The notes beneath the pieces are model-generated. The model made no database searches and had not been told where the DNA came from. It worked only from the letters and a program-made list of their open reading frames with translations. A program made the position numbers and the translations under genes. DNA of 41,297 nucleotides. Source: Clostridia bacterium (GTDB lineage Bacteria > Bacillota > Clostridia > Oscillospirales > CAG-272). Location: NCBI GenBank assembly GCA_017481265.1, contig JAFUPK010000158.1:1-41297 (forward strand), written 5' to 3'. The first letter of the stretch is position 1, and each line of letters begins with the position of its first letter. Below are positions 7,790-17,023 of this stretch, one piece after another.

Positions 7790-8692
7790 ATGAAAGCTTT
7801 TTTTCTTGATATACTTCATAATATCAAGATGATATCACTTCCCGATATAATTGATATAGCTTGTGTTTCGGTGCTTTTCTATTTCCTTTATAAATTTATG
7901 AAGGACCGTCGTTCGGGAAAGCTTGCGGTCGGTATTATCTTGCTTATTGCGCTGAAGTTCGTCAGCGAGCTGTTTGATATGTATGTTATACAGTTCCTGC
8001 TTCAAAATATTTTCCAGGTAGGACTTATTGCGATTGCTGTAATATTTCAGCCGGAGCTCAGAAGTGCTCTTGAGAAGGTTGGCGGACAGCCGCTTAAGGG
8101 TCTGAAGAGCATTGGCGATAATAATACTGCACCCACAGAAAAAATGATACAGAATATTGCAGATGCCGTTTTTGATCTCAGTCAGTCTAAAACAGGCGCA
8201 CTTATCGTTTTTGAGCGTCTTACCCGTCTCGGTGATCTTATACTTACGGGAACCGTAATTGATGCCGATCCTAACGAGCTTCTCATCAAGAATGTGTTTT
8301 TCAATAAAGCCCCGCTTCATGACGGTGCGCTTATCGTGAGGGACTGTCGTCTTTATGCCGCAGGATGTCTGTTACCCCTTTCGTCAAATATGGATATCGT
8401 CAAGGATCTCGGCACACGTCACCGTGCCGCTATCGGTATGAGTGAGAACAGCGATGCAGTTGTTGTGGTGGTGTCGGAGGAAACCGGAACAGTATCTCTT
8501 GCAATTGAAGGAGTGCTTTACAGAGGTTATAACAAAGAATCTCTCATATTTTCACTCAGACGTTGCCTTATTTCCGAGTCCGAACGTCAGCAGAGTAAGC
8601 TTTCCTTCGGTAAGCTTTCCCATAAGAAGGGACGCGGCGCAAAAATCGCAGATACATCAACAGAGGAGGCAGCTGAGAATGAATCAAAATAA
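7790..8692 (+). CDS. cdaA: Diadenylate cyclase CdaA
   Basis: Condenses two ATP into the second messenger c-di-AMP at the membrane. The 300-residue product has three N-terminal membrane helices (~residues 15-85) and a DAC domain (~95-255) with the diagnostic DGALIV motif near residue 178 and GTRHRAAIG near residue 208. The start is the ATG preceded by AGGAGGT; a longer in-frame start lacks a site. Its last codons overlap the start of cdaR, so the cyclase and its regulator are translationally coupled, as in other Firmicutes. The usual third gene, glmM, is not present in this window. Confidence 0.96.
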   Translation: MKAFFLDILHNIKMISLPDIIDIACVSVLFYFLYKFMKDRRSGKLAVGIILLIALKFVSELFDMYVIQFLLQNIFQVGLIAIAVIFQPELRSALEKVGGQPLKGLKSIGDNNTAPTEKMIQNIADAVFDLSQSKTGALIVFERLTRLGDLILTGTVIDADPNELLIKNVFFNKAPLHDGALIVRDCRLYAAGCLLPLSSNMDIVKDLGTRHRAAIGMSENSDAVVVVVSEETGTVSLAIEGVLYRGYNKESLIFSLRRCLISESERQQSKLSFGKLSHKKGRGAKIADTSTEEAAENESK

Positions 8693-9986
8693 TAACGGCG
8701 GCGTTATTCGCCGTGCCGTAAACGAAAAAAATACTGTCTCATCTTCAAATACGCATTCGAGAAATTATCTTCCTAAGATCCTGTGTGTTGTTGCGGCATT
8801 TGTCCTGTGGCTTTATGTCATGCAGGTCGAGAGCCCCGAGTATGAGCACGAGATCACATCCGTTCCCGTCGCGCTTGAAAATGAGGGAATCCTTCACAAT
8901 GATGCGGGACTTTCAGTATATGCAGGAAGCGGCAGCAGGATAAACATTACTGTTGCAGGAAAGAAGAGTATCGTAACAAAGCTTTCCGCAGAGGACGTAA
9001 AGGCATATATAGACCTCAGTAAGGTAAAGGAGGCCGGTCGTCATTCTCTTGAGGTATCCTTTGATCTTCCTGATGATGTAACGCTTGTCGGAGGTGAGCC
9101 GTCCACGGTCAATGTTTATGTTGATGAGACAGCCAGTGTGTCTCTTCCCGTAAGCGAGAAGCTCGTTAATTTCGTTCTTGAGTCACCTTATGAGCTGGGA
9201 GAGATAGATTTTGAGTTCGATACCGTTACCGTTACCGGACCAAGTAACAGGATCAATGATCTTGCAGGTGCCGTTGTATCGATCAATATGGATAACCGCA
9301 GATCCTCCTTTGTCACAAACTCCGCAATTACTTTGGTAGATAAGCTCGGTAACGCAACTGATATGAATTATCTCAGCCTTTCCGAAAGCGAGATGCAGGT
9401 AAGCGTTCCTATTTATCTCACAAGAGAGGTGCCCATAGAGGTCAGATTTAAGCACGGACTTGTAGCAGATGAGCTTGTAAATGTGACCTGTGAGCCTGCG
9501 AGCATTACCGTTAAGGGTGATGCTGCAAAATTCGATGACGGTACAGCGCTTGTGGAAAAAATAGAAATTGACGAAAGAATGATACTTTCAACACCGTATA
9601 CCGAGCTTCGCGAAGTTGTACTTCGAGATGGACTTACAGTATCCTCGGGAAGCACTGAGGTTCGTATTTCCGTTGAATACGATAGATCTGTTCGCACCCG
9701 TGAGATCGCTGTAAGCGACATCAAGGTGACCGGTGCTCATGCCGATCTCGAGTATGAGGTGATCAACGAAAACATACTTGTTGTGCTCAGAGGAAAAACA
9801 GGTGAGCTTGAAAAGATCAAGGCGACCGATCTCAGTGCAACTGTGGACCTTGAGGGATTTGACTCCGAAAGCAGTGGTGTCGTTACAAAATACGCCGCGA
9901 TCACTGTTGATGCAGAGGATTCCGACGGCGTTTTCGTTCTCGGAACATATCCGGTTCAGGTCAAAATAAATCAAAATGAAGCATAA
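8679..9986 (+). CDS. cdaR: CdaR, YbbR-domain regulator of CdaA
   Basis: A 435-residue protein with a cytoplasmic N-terminal segment, one membrane helix (ILCVVAAFVLWLYVM, ~residues 34-48) and a long extracytoplasmic part made of YbbR repeats (about four beta-rich units, ending near residue 430). CdaR binds CdaA and tunes c-di-AMP production. The ATG at 8679 has GAGGAGG upstream and overlaps cdaA by 14 bases; the end overlaps the next gene by 11 bases. The reading frame extends upstream inside cdaA, but that part has no family match. Confidence 0.93.
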   Translation: MNQNNNGGVIRRAVNEKNTVSSSNTHSRNYLPKILCVVAAFVLWLYVMQVESPEYEHEITSVPVALENEGILHNDAGLSVYAGSGSRINITVAGKKSIVTKLSAEDVKAYIDLSKVKEAGRHSLEVSFDLPDDVTLVGGEPSTVNVYVDETASVSLPVSEKLVNFVLESPYELGEIDFEFDTVTVTGPSNRINDLAGAVVSINMDNRRSSFVTNSAITLVDKLGNATDMNYLSLSESEMQVSVPIYLTREVPIEVRFKHGLVADELVNVTCEPASITVKGDAAKFDDGTALVEKIEIDERMILSTPYTELREVVLRDGLTVSSGSTEVRISVEYDRSVRTREIAVSDIKVTGAHADLEYEVINENILVVLRGKTGELEKIKATDLSATVDLEGFDSESSGVVTKYAAITVDAEDSDGVFVLGTYPVQVKINQNEA

Positions 9987-11580
9987 TACAAAGCTAATTA
10001 TAGAAAATATAAGTGTTCCGTACATTGAGGGAATGACAGCAGCAGATGCAGACGGTAAGGCTTGTGAGTCGGCAGATAAAAAGCTCCGCAGAATGTTTTC
10101 TGCGAAGGCCGGATATCTCAAGATCTACAGAAAATCAATTGATGCGCGCAAGCGTAATGCGGTAAGATTTGTGTACTCCATCTGTGCGGAAATGGCTGTT
10201 TCGCGTGAAAAGGTAAAGGCTTTCGCCCATGACGGCATAAAGCTTTTCGAAAACTCGGTGTACGAGCATACAGCAGGTAATAAAAAGCTATGCGGCCGTC
10301 CTGTTATCGTGGGATTTGGTCCTGCCGGTATGTTTTGCGCTCTTGCTCTTGCCGAAAACGGGTACAGTCCTGTCGTTTATGAGCGCGGCGGCTCTGTTGA
10401 AGAACGTGTAGCTGCTGTTGAACGCTTTGTGAACAGCGGAGTTCTCGATATCGACTCTAATATCCAATTCGGCGCAGGCGGAGCGGGTACGTTTTCCGAT
10501 GGAAAGCTTACGACCCGTATAAATGATCCTCTTGGAGCTTATGTGCTTGAGAAGCTGGTGTCTCTCGGTGCACCGGAGGATATACTTTATAAGGCAAAGC
10601 CACATATAGGTACAGATGTCCTTCGTGAAGTAGTAAAGCGTACCGATGAGCAGATCAGAAGCCTCGGCGGTGAGATCGTTTATAACAGCAAGGTCTCACT
10701 TGACGGTGAGAGAGCATACACAGACGGTGGTGAGCTCGACTACGGTGTTCTTGTACTCGCTCTCGGTCACAGCGCAAGAGATACATACGGAGAGCTTCTT
10801 TCAGGCGGCTATCTTGTTGAAGCCAAGCCCTTTTCGGCAGGCGTCAGAATAGAGCACCTGCAGGAAGAGCTTGATCGCGCCATGTTCGGCGATCTCGCAG
10901 GTGATGATACCCTCGGGCGTGCCGAATATAATGTCTCACTTCGTGAAGGTGAGCGTGGAGTTTACTCATTCTGTATGTGCCCCGGTGGACAGGTCGTCGG
11001 CGCCGCAAGTGAAGAGGGCGGTGTTGTCACCAACGGTATGAGCAACAGACTCCGCGATGGAAAAAATGCAAACTCGGCTCTTGCAGTGTCGGTCTTGCCG
11101 AGTGATTTCGGCGGTGATCCTGCAGGCGCAATAGCTTTCCAAAGAATGCTTGAGCAAAGGGCTTTTATCGCGGCAGGTAATGATTACAGTGCGCCCATGC
11201 AGACTGTCGGAGACCTTCTTGACGGTAAAAAGGGAAGTATGCCTTCGCGCATCGAACCTACGTATATGAACGGTAGGGTCACTCCCTGTGATCTGACAGA
11301 GATATTACCGTCATTTATAACCGATCTGCTTAAAAGCGGTATCAATTACTTTGGAAAGAGGATACGCGGCTTTGACAGTGCCGATGTTCCGCTTACCGGT
11401 GTTGAAACACGTACATCGTCACCTGTGCGTATTATGAGAAATGATAGATATACCGCCATAGCTCACGACAGGATATATCCCTGCGGCGAGGGGGCGGGAT
11501 ACGCAGGCGGTATTATGAGCGCCGCCATTGACGGACTTAAGGTCGCACGGGCCATCATGGAGGAGTATTCTCCCGATTGA
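9976..11580 (+). CDS. FAD-dependent oxidoreductase (COG2509 family)
   Basis: A 534-residue cytoplasmic flavoprotein. An N-terminal ~100-residue extension precedes the FAD-binding Rossmann motif GFGPAGMFCALALAENGY (~residues 112-129). A QFGAGGAGTFSDGKL block and the C-terminal PCGEGAGYAGGIMSAAIDGL motif (~510-530), which closes over FAD, are typical of this family. The physiological substrate is unknown. Genes of this family often follow cdaR in Clostridia, as here, where the start overlaps the cdaR end by 11 bases; this suggests co-expression rather than a proven functional link. Confidence 0.9.
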   Translation: MKHNTKLIIENISVPYIEGMTAADADGKACESADKKLRRMFSAKAGYLKIYRKSIDARKRNAVRFVYSICAEMAVSREKVKAFAHDGIKLFENSVYEHTAGNKKLCGRPVIVGFGPAGMFCALALAENGYSPVVYERGGSVEERVAAVERFVNSGVLDIDSNIQFGAGGAGTFSDGKLTTRINDPLGAYVLEKLVSLGAPEDILYKAKPHIGTDVLREVVKRTDEQIRSLGGEIVYNSKVSLDGERAYTDGGELDYGVLVLALGHSARDTYGELLSGGYLVEAKPFSAGVRIEHLQEELDRAMFGDLAGDDTLGRAEYNVSLREGERGVYSFCMCPGGQVVGAASEEGGVVTNGMSNRLRDGKNANSALAVSVLPSDFGGDPAGAIAFQRMLEQRAFIAAGNDYSAPMQTVGDLLDGKKGSMPSRIEPTYMNGRVTPCDLTEILPSFITDLLKSGINYFGKRIRGFDSADVPLTGVETRTSSPVRIMRNDRYTAIAHDRIYPCGEGAGYAGGIMSAAIDGLKVARAIMEEYSPD

Positions 11581-11626
11581 TCCGGCTTAGCTGCAGACTT
11601 GACCGATTTTGTTTTGGAGATAGATC

Positions 11627-12073
11627 ATGCTGAAAACAGCCGAAGTAATTAGCACAGAAGGAAAGTATGCCGTTGTCAAAAGCGAACGTAGTGCCATGTG
11701 TGACGGGTGCCATAAGAGCTCCTGCGGAAGCTCATGCGCTATGGGTGCAATAATGGGTACGGATAAGTCTGTAACGGTAACTGCATTAAATAGGGCAGAA
11801 GCCTGTGTGGGTGACACGGTGGAGCTTGAAACTGCCGATTCCAAGGTGCTTCTCTATGCACTTGTGGTCTTTATTTTACCCATTGCCGTAAGTATGATCT
11901 TTTACGGTGTTACAAAGCGTATTTTTCATAGTGAGTGGCTTTCTGTCCTTATGGCTGCTGTCGGGTTTATCCTTACATTCATTGGCGTCGGCTTTGTTGA
12001 AAAATGCAAACGCGGTAAGGATTGCGATATTGTTATTACTCGAATTATCAAGAAGCATGAAGATAACGAATGA
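11627..12073 (+). CDS. RseC/MucC-like (SoxR-reducing system) membrane protein
   Basis: A 148-residue protein of the RseC/MucC family. A cysteine-rich N-terminal segment (C-x2-C-x4-C-x3-C around residues 25-37) could bind a metal or Fe-S cluster; two membrane helices follow (~residues 78-95 and 102-122), then a short Cys/Lys-rich tail. In proteobacteria relatives act in sigma-E control or SoxR reduction; in Clostridia they often accompany Rnf genes, which are absent here. The ATG at 11627 has only GGAG far upstream (TTTTGGAGATAGATC). It lies 46 bp after the flavoprotein gene. Confidence 0.8.
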   Translation: MLKTAEVISTEGKYAVVKSERSAMCDGCHKSSCGSSCAMGAIMGTDKSVTVTALNRAEACVGDTVELETADSKVLLYALVVFILPIAVSMIFYGVTKRIFHSEWLSVLMAAVGFILTFIGVGFVEKCKRGKDCDIVITRIIKKHEDNE

Positions 12074-12102
12074 ATTTTTAATTGAACCGGGATATAGATC
12101 TG

Positions 12103-14304
12103 ATGTATTATAATAAGTTAAACAAATGGAAGTTAAACTGTATATCCGACCGACACCCTGAGGAGGTCGGAAGGATATCCGAGAAGCTTGGAGTCACTTT
12201 ACCGACTGCAAGGCTGCTTGTCAACCGCGGATGCATGAATGCAGATGATGCAAAGCGGTTTATCGGCAAGGAAGAAGAGCAGTTGTATGATCCTATGCTT
12301 ATGCTGGATATGAGGACTGCCGCTGAGAGGGTAGCTGATGCCGTAGCCGCCGAGGAGCGGATCATCATTTACGGTGATTACGATGTTGACGGAGTTACTT
12401 CAGTCGCGTCGTTATACCTTTATCTTAAGTCTCTCGGCGCAGATGTGGGTTATCACATTCCATGCCGTATGACAGAGGGATACGGTATGTCTCTTTCTGT
12501 CATCGACAAGCTGCGTGATGAGGGCTGTGAGCTTATCATTACCGTTGACACAGGTATTACTGCCGTGGAAGAGGTAAGTTATGCGCAGAGCATCGGTATC
12601 GACGTGGTAGTTACAGACCATCACGAATGTCATGACACAATTCCGGACGCTATCGCTGTGGTAAATCCGCGCAGACCTGATTGTCCGTATCCTTTTAAGG
12701 AGCTTGCGGGTGTCGGTGTCGTTTTCAAGCTGATGTGCGCCATTGAATCCGTCATGAATCCCGAGGATCCCCTTGCTGTATGTGTAAGACGCATTTCAAG
12801 GGAATACTGCGACCTTGTCGCACTCGGTACTATCGCTGACGTAATGCCTGTTAAGGATGAGAACAGGCTTATTGTCAGCTATGGACTGTCACTTATCGAA
12901 AAGGGATCTCGTCCCACTATCACTGAGCTCATAAATGCATCGGGCTCGGAATCCAAATATAACACTAAAAAGCGCATAACCGCCGCATATGTCGGTTTCA
13001 CGCTTGCGCCGAGGATCAATGCCGCAGGCAGGATCAAGAACGCGTCCATTGCCGTTGAGCTTTTCCTTGCGGAAACTGCCGATGAAGCAAAGCGTCTTGC
13101 AAAGGAGCTTTGTGTTATCAATAAACAGCGCCAACAGGAGGAGAACAGCATAATCGAGGAGGCATACGCAAAGATCGCCGCTGAGCATGACTTCGAAAAC
13201 GACCCTGTCATCGTCCTTGCAGATGAAAAGTGGCACCACGGCATTATAGGAATTGTGTCCTCAAGAATTACAGAAAAATACGGACTTCCGTCTATTCTTA
13301 TTTCCTTTGACGGCAATGGAAGCACACCTGCAGCGGACGATGCCGGTAAAGGCTCCGGCAGAAGCATCAAGGGGATCAATCTCGTGGATGCTCTTACAAG
13401 TTGCTCGGATGTGCTTGAAAAATACGGCGGACATGAGCTTGCAGCAGGACTTACCGTGAGCCGCAAAAATCTTCCCGAATTCAAGCGCCGTATCAATGAA
13501 TACGTTCGTGAGAATACACGTCCCGGTGACGGCGAGGTGGTTCTTGAGGCTGAGTGCTCCCTTGAGCCCGATGACATTACAATGCAGCTCGCAAGTGAGC
13601 TTTACTACCTCGAACCATACGGTACATCAAATCCCGTGCCCGTGTTCCTTACGGAGGAGCTGTATGTAAGTGAGGTCATTCCGATCGGTGGAGGAAAGCA
13701 TACAAAGCTGATCTTACGTTGCGGTAATATGATCATAACTGCAATGTGCTTCCGTATGTCAAGCACTGAGCTTGATCTTTATCCGGGAGACTTGGTGGAT
13801 GTGCTTTATAATCTCGATATAAATGAGTTCCAAGGAACACGAACCCTGCAGATGATAGTTCGCGATATACGTCTCAGCGGAAAACAGCTTTCTTCTGAGA
13901 TAAGAGATCATGAGATCTTCGATAGCCTGTATGCAGGTAATGTGATCTCCATGACTGATGCCGAAAAGAGGGACTCTGTGCCTGACCGAAACGATTTCGC
14001 GGCTCTTTACAATCTTCTCAAAAAGGAACTGAGAGTCGAACATGAGGTTTTCAGCATCCGTGCACTTGCTCATCTTCTTCAATCATGCGGATATATGATC
14101 CCCTATGTAAAGCTGAAATTCATGCTTCTCATTTTCCGTGAGCTTAACCTTATAGGAGTTGAGGAGCTTGATGCAGAGCGTGAGATTTATTCCTTCCGCT
14201 ATATATTTGTGAAAAATAAAACAAGTTTAGATAAATCAAACATATTCCGCAAGCTGAAGGCTGAGCTGAGGATCAGCGAATCAGGTGCGGGAAATTCCAT
14301 TTGA
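12103..14304 (+). CDS. recJ: Single-stranded-DNA exonuclease RecJ
   Basis: 5'-3' single-strand exonuclease for recombination and repair. The 733-residue product has the DHH phosphoesterase domain with DYDVDGVTSVASL (~residue 92) and TDHHE (~residue 171), a DHHA1 region (KWHHGIIGIVSSRI; GRSIKGINLVDAL; YGGHELAAGL) and an OB-fold region near 470-560. About 130 further residues after the OB fold form a C-terminal extension of the kind seen in longer Firmicutes RecJ proteins. The ATG at 12103 was preferred to a TTG at 12082 that has no RBS. The stop codon overlaps the proposed start of rel. Confidence 0.94.
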   Translation: MYYNKLNKWKLNCISDRHPEEVGRISEKLGVTLPTARLLVNRGCMNADDAKRFIGKEEEQLYDPMLMLDMRTAAERVADAVAAEERIIIYGDYDVDGVTSVASLYLYLKSLGADVGYHIPCRMTEGYGMSLSVIDKLRDEGCELIITVDTGITAVEEVSYAQSIGIDVVVTDHHECHDTIPDAIAVVNPRRPDCPYPFKELAGVGVVFKLMCAIESVMNPEDPLAVCVRRISREYCDLVALGTIADVMPVKDENRLIVSYGLSLIEKGSRPTITELINASGSESKYNTKKRITAAYVGFTLAPRINAAGRIKNASIAVELFLAETADEAKRLAKELCVINKQRQQEENSIIEEAYAKIAAEHDFENDPVIVLADEKWHHGIIGIVSSRITEKYGLPSILISFDGNGSTPAADDAGKGSGRSIKGINLVDALTSCSDVLEKYGGHELAAGLTVSRKNLPEFKRRINEYVRENTRPGDGEVVLEAECSLEPDDITMQLASELYYLEPYGTSNPVPVFLTEELYVSEVIPIGGGKHTKLILRCGNMIITAMCFRMSSTELDLYPGDLVDVLYNLDINEFQGTRTLQMIVRDIRLSGKQLSSEIRDHEIFDSLYAGNVISMTDAEKRDSVPDRNDFAALYNLLKKELRVEHEVFSIRALAHLLQSCGYMIPYVKLKFMLLIFRELNLIGVEELDAEREIYSFRYIFVKNKTSLDKSNIFRKLKAELRISESGAGNSI

Positions 14305-16538
14305 AAGTAATAACTATGGACGGTATCAAACAAACAACCCCCAATATCGACTCTTTGATAGCTAAGCTTGCAAAGAGCGGCAGAAATTACGATATTGCTA
14401 AGATCAACAAGGCATTTGAATATGCCGCGTCTCTTCATGAGGGGCAGTTCCGCAACAGCGGCGACCCCTATATAATCCATCCCATTGCGGTGGCGGAGAT
14501 CGTTTTCTCCCTCGGACTCGATACGGATTCCATCTGCGCTGCATTTCTTCACGATACCGTGGAGGATTGCAGTGAAAAAACGAGCCTCGAGGAGCTGAAA
14601 CGTCTCTTCGGCTCCGATGTAGCCATGCTTGTGGACGGTCTTACCAAGATCAAGGACATCAATATTATTGATAAGGAAGAAGCTCATATCGAAAATATCC
14701 GTAAGATGCTTCTTGCCATGTCTAAGGATATCAGAGTAATATTCATCAAGCTTTGCGACAGACTTCATAATATGAGGACTCTCGATGCAAAGCCTGAGGC
14801 AAAGCGACGTGTAACCGCTCTTGAAACTATGCACGTTTATGCGCCTCTTGCTCACCGTCTCGGTATACAGAAGATCAAAAAAGAGCTTGAGGATGTAGCA
14901 CTGTTCTACCTTGATCCCATCGGTCATGCGGAAGTTTCCGAGGATATCAAAAAGAAGTACGGACAGAATGTCAATTTCATCGAGAATACAAAGCTTTATG
15001 TATCAAAGAAGCTTGAAGAGTATAAGATCAACTTCACTCTTGAGGGCAGAGTAAAGACCGTTTATTCCATCTATCGCAAGATGTTCAACCAGAACAAGAG
15101 CTTTGATGAGATATACGACTTTTACGCTATCCGTATTATCGTTGATACAGAGCTTGAGTGTTATACGGCTCTCGGTATCATCCATGAGCTCTTCAAGAGC
15201 GTGCCGGGCAGATTCAAGGACTACATTTCCACGCCTAAGCCTAATATGTATCAGTCACTCCATACAACTGTAATCGGACGTGACGGCATCCCCTTTGAGG
15301 TGCAGATACGTACCCGTGATATGCATCAGATCGCTGAATACGGTGTGGCGGCTCACTGGAAGTATAAATCAGGTGAACGCAGCAAGGAGGAGATCGACAA
15401 GAAACTTTCATGGGTCGCAAAGCTTATCGAGGCTGAGGATGGAGTCATAGATTCCGAAGAATTCCTCCATGCTCTAAAGATAGACATCTTCCATGATGAG
15501 CTCTTTGTATTTACCCCCAAGGGTGATGTTATCGCTCTTGCGCAGGGTTCGACACTTATTGACTTTGCGTATGCCATCCACTCTGCGGTGGGCAATAAGA
15601 TGGTCGGCGCCACCATTAACGGAATAATCGCCCCCATTGACCGTGTGCCCGAGACCGGAGACATAGTTGAGATCATTACCTCGTCGGCGTCAAAGGGACC
15701 GAGCCGCGACTGGCTTAAGATAGTTCGTACAGGTGAAGCTCGTAACAAGATCCGTCAGTGGTTCAAGAAGGAGAAGCGAAGCGAGAATATCCTTGTCGGA
15801 CGCGCTGAGATCGACCGCGAGTTTGCAAAGTTCAGAGGCAGACCTACCGATCAGCAGAAGAACGAGGTCATTGCAAATATTGCAAAGCGTATCGGTATGC
15901 AGGAGTCCGACGATATGCTTAATGCTATCGGATACGGAGGGCTTACCGTTTCCAAAATATCCTCAAAGCTGAAGGATGAGTACGAAAGACTCTTCAAGCC
16001 TGACGATGAGCCCATCGTAGCTCCGGAGCAGGTCAAAACATCAAAGCCAAGCGGACGATTCCGTACAAACAATGGCATCATAATTGACGGTGAGTATGGC
16101 TGTGCGGTCAAGTTCGCACGATGCTGTAATCCTCTTCCGGGTGACGATATTATTGGATTTATTACAAGAGGGTACGGAATCTCCGTTCACAAAAAATCCT
16201 GCAAAAATATCACAAACGGTGTAAAGGATCCCGAATTTGCCGAGCGTCTCATCAAAGCGGAGTGGGATGCAGAGGCGGAAAGCGGAACGGCTCAAGGACT
16301 CTTTGAGGCAGTCATTCAGGTGTTCGCTGAAAATCATATATCTCTCCTTGCCGATATTACCACATCTCTTGCCGAGATGAAGGTCGTGCTCCTTTCTGTA
16401 AATACGCAGAAGGGCAAGAACGGCGAGATCGTCGTCAATCTTACGGTCGGCTGTAAGAACAGCGAGCATTACAATTCGATCGTTTCAAGACTGAGAGGGC
16501 TCAGTCATATTATCGGCATTACAAGAGGAGTCGGCTGA
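14301..16538 (+). CDS. rel: Bifunctional (p)ppGpp synthetase/hydrolase (RelA/SpoT family)
   Basis: A long RSH enzyme of 745 residues controlling the stringent response. Domains in order: HD hydrolase (HDTVED near residue 85, intact), synthetase (~220-350, with YQSLHTTVIG and FEVQIRT), TGS (~395-455, DIFHDELFVFTPKGDVI), a linker and a C-terminal ACT domain (~665-745). The intact HD suggests both making and breaking of alarmone. Two starts are possible: a TTG at 14301 with GGGA eight bases upstream, overlapping the recJ stop, or an ATG at 14316 with no clear RBS. The overlap implies translational coupling to recJ. The apt gene often found between them in other Firmicutes is missing. Confidence 0.95.
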   Translation: MKVITMDGIKQTTPNIDSLIAKLAKSGRNYDIAKINKAFEYAASLHEGQFRNSGDPYIIHPIAVAEIVFSLGLDTDSICAAFLHDTVEDCSEKTSLEELKRLFGSDVAMLVDGLTKIKDINIIDKEEAHIENIRKMLLAMSKDIRVIFIKLCDRLHNMRTLDAKPEAKRRVTALETMHVYAPLAHRLGIQKIKKELEDVALFYLDPIGHAEVSEDIKKKYGQNVNFIENTKLYVSKKLEEYKINFTLEGRVKTVYSIYRKMFNQNKSFDEIYDFYAIRIIVDTELECYTALGIIHELFKSVPGRFKDYISTPKPNMYQSLHTTVIGRDGIPFEVQIRTRDMHQIAEYGVAAHWKYKSGERSKEEIDKKLSWVAKLIEAEDGVIDSEEFLHALKIDIFHDELFVFTPKGDVIALAQGSTLIDFAYAIHSAVGNKMVGATINGIIAPIDRVPETGDIVEIITSSASKGPSRDWLKIVRTGEARNKIRQWFKKEKRSENILVGRAEIDREFAKFRGRPTDQQKNEVIANIAKRIGMQESDDMLNAIGYGGLTVSKISSKLKDEYERLFKPDDEPIVAPEQVKTSKPSGRFRTNNGIIIDGEYGCAVKFARCCNPLPGDDIIGFITRGYGISVHKKSCKNITNGVKDPEFAERLIKAEWDAEAESGTAQGLFEAVIQVFAENHISLLADITTSLAEMKVVLLSVNTQKGKNGEIVVNLTVGCKNSEHYNSIVSRLRGLSHIIGITRGVG

Positions 16539-16553
16539 TGCCGAAGATTTATA

Positions 16554-17009
16554 ATGATCGTAGTATTACAGCGTGTTTTAAATTCAGAGGTCGTCATAGA
16601 TGGAGAATCCGTTGCCAAAGGTGGCAAGGGGCTTCTCCTTCTTGCGGGATTTGAGCGTGGCGACGACGAAAATGATGTAAGCCTTATGGCAGAGAAGATT
16701 CTCAAAATGCGTATTTTTGAGGATGAAGGAGGGAAAATGAACCTATCAGTTTCCGATATCGGCGGAGAAGTGGTCATCGTTCCTAATTTTACACTGCTTG
16801 CCGCTTACCGCAAAGGCAACCGTCCCGATTTCATGAACAGCGCACCTCCTGCTGAGGCAAATGCTCTTTTTGAAGCCTTCAAGTCTTATATGGCTCAGCG
16901 GATACATTGCGAAGCCGGTGTTTTCGGTGCAGATATGAAGGTCTCTCTGTGTAATGACGGACCTGTTACCATTACAATGGACAGCCGTGTCTTGAAAAGA
17001 GAACGGTAA
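16554..17009 (+). CDS. dtd: D-aminoacyl-tRNA deacylase
   Basis: A 151-residue enzyme that removes D-amino acids (and glycine mischarged on tRNA-Ala) from tRNA. The catalytic-region motif is PNFTLLAAYRKGNRPDF, corresponding to the usual SQFTL...KGxRPxF with the key Thr kept, and the C-terminal NDGPVTITMDS holds the Gly-cisPro motif used for chiral proofreading. Length is normal. The rel-dtd order is common in Firmicutes. The gap to rel is 15 bp and the RBS is weak, so expression probably depends on coupling. Confidence 0.94.
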   Translation: MIVVLQRVLNSEVVIDGESVAKGGKGLLLLAGFERGDDENDVSLMAEKILKMRIFEDEGGKMNLSVSDIGGEVVIVPNFTLLAAYRKGNRPDFMNSAPPAEANALFEAFKSYMAQRIHCEAGVFGADMKVSLCNDGPVTITMDSRVLKRER

Positions 17010-17023
17010 GGGTATTTCTTGTT

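Noticed and set aside
8442..8678. N-terminal extension of cdaR inside cdaA
   Set aside because: Extension has no family similarity; GAGGAGG and the family start point to 8679.
9588..10121. 177-codon minus-strand open frame across cdaR and the flavoprotein gene
   Set aside because: Covers the overlap of two well-supported genes on the other strand and has no recognisable product.
12879..13577. Long minus-strand open frame inside recJ
   Set aside because: Ser/Leu-rich shadow frame with no RBS or promoter, opposite a conserved gene in dense coding.
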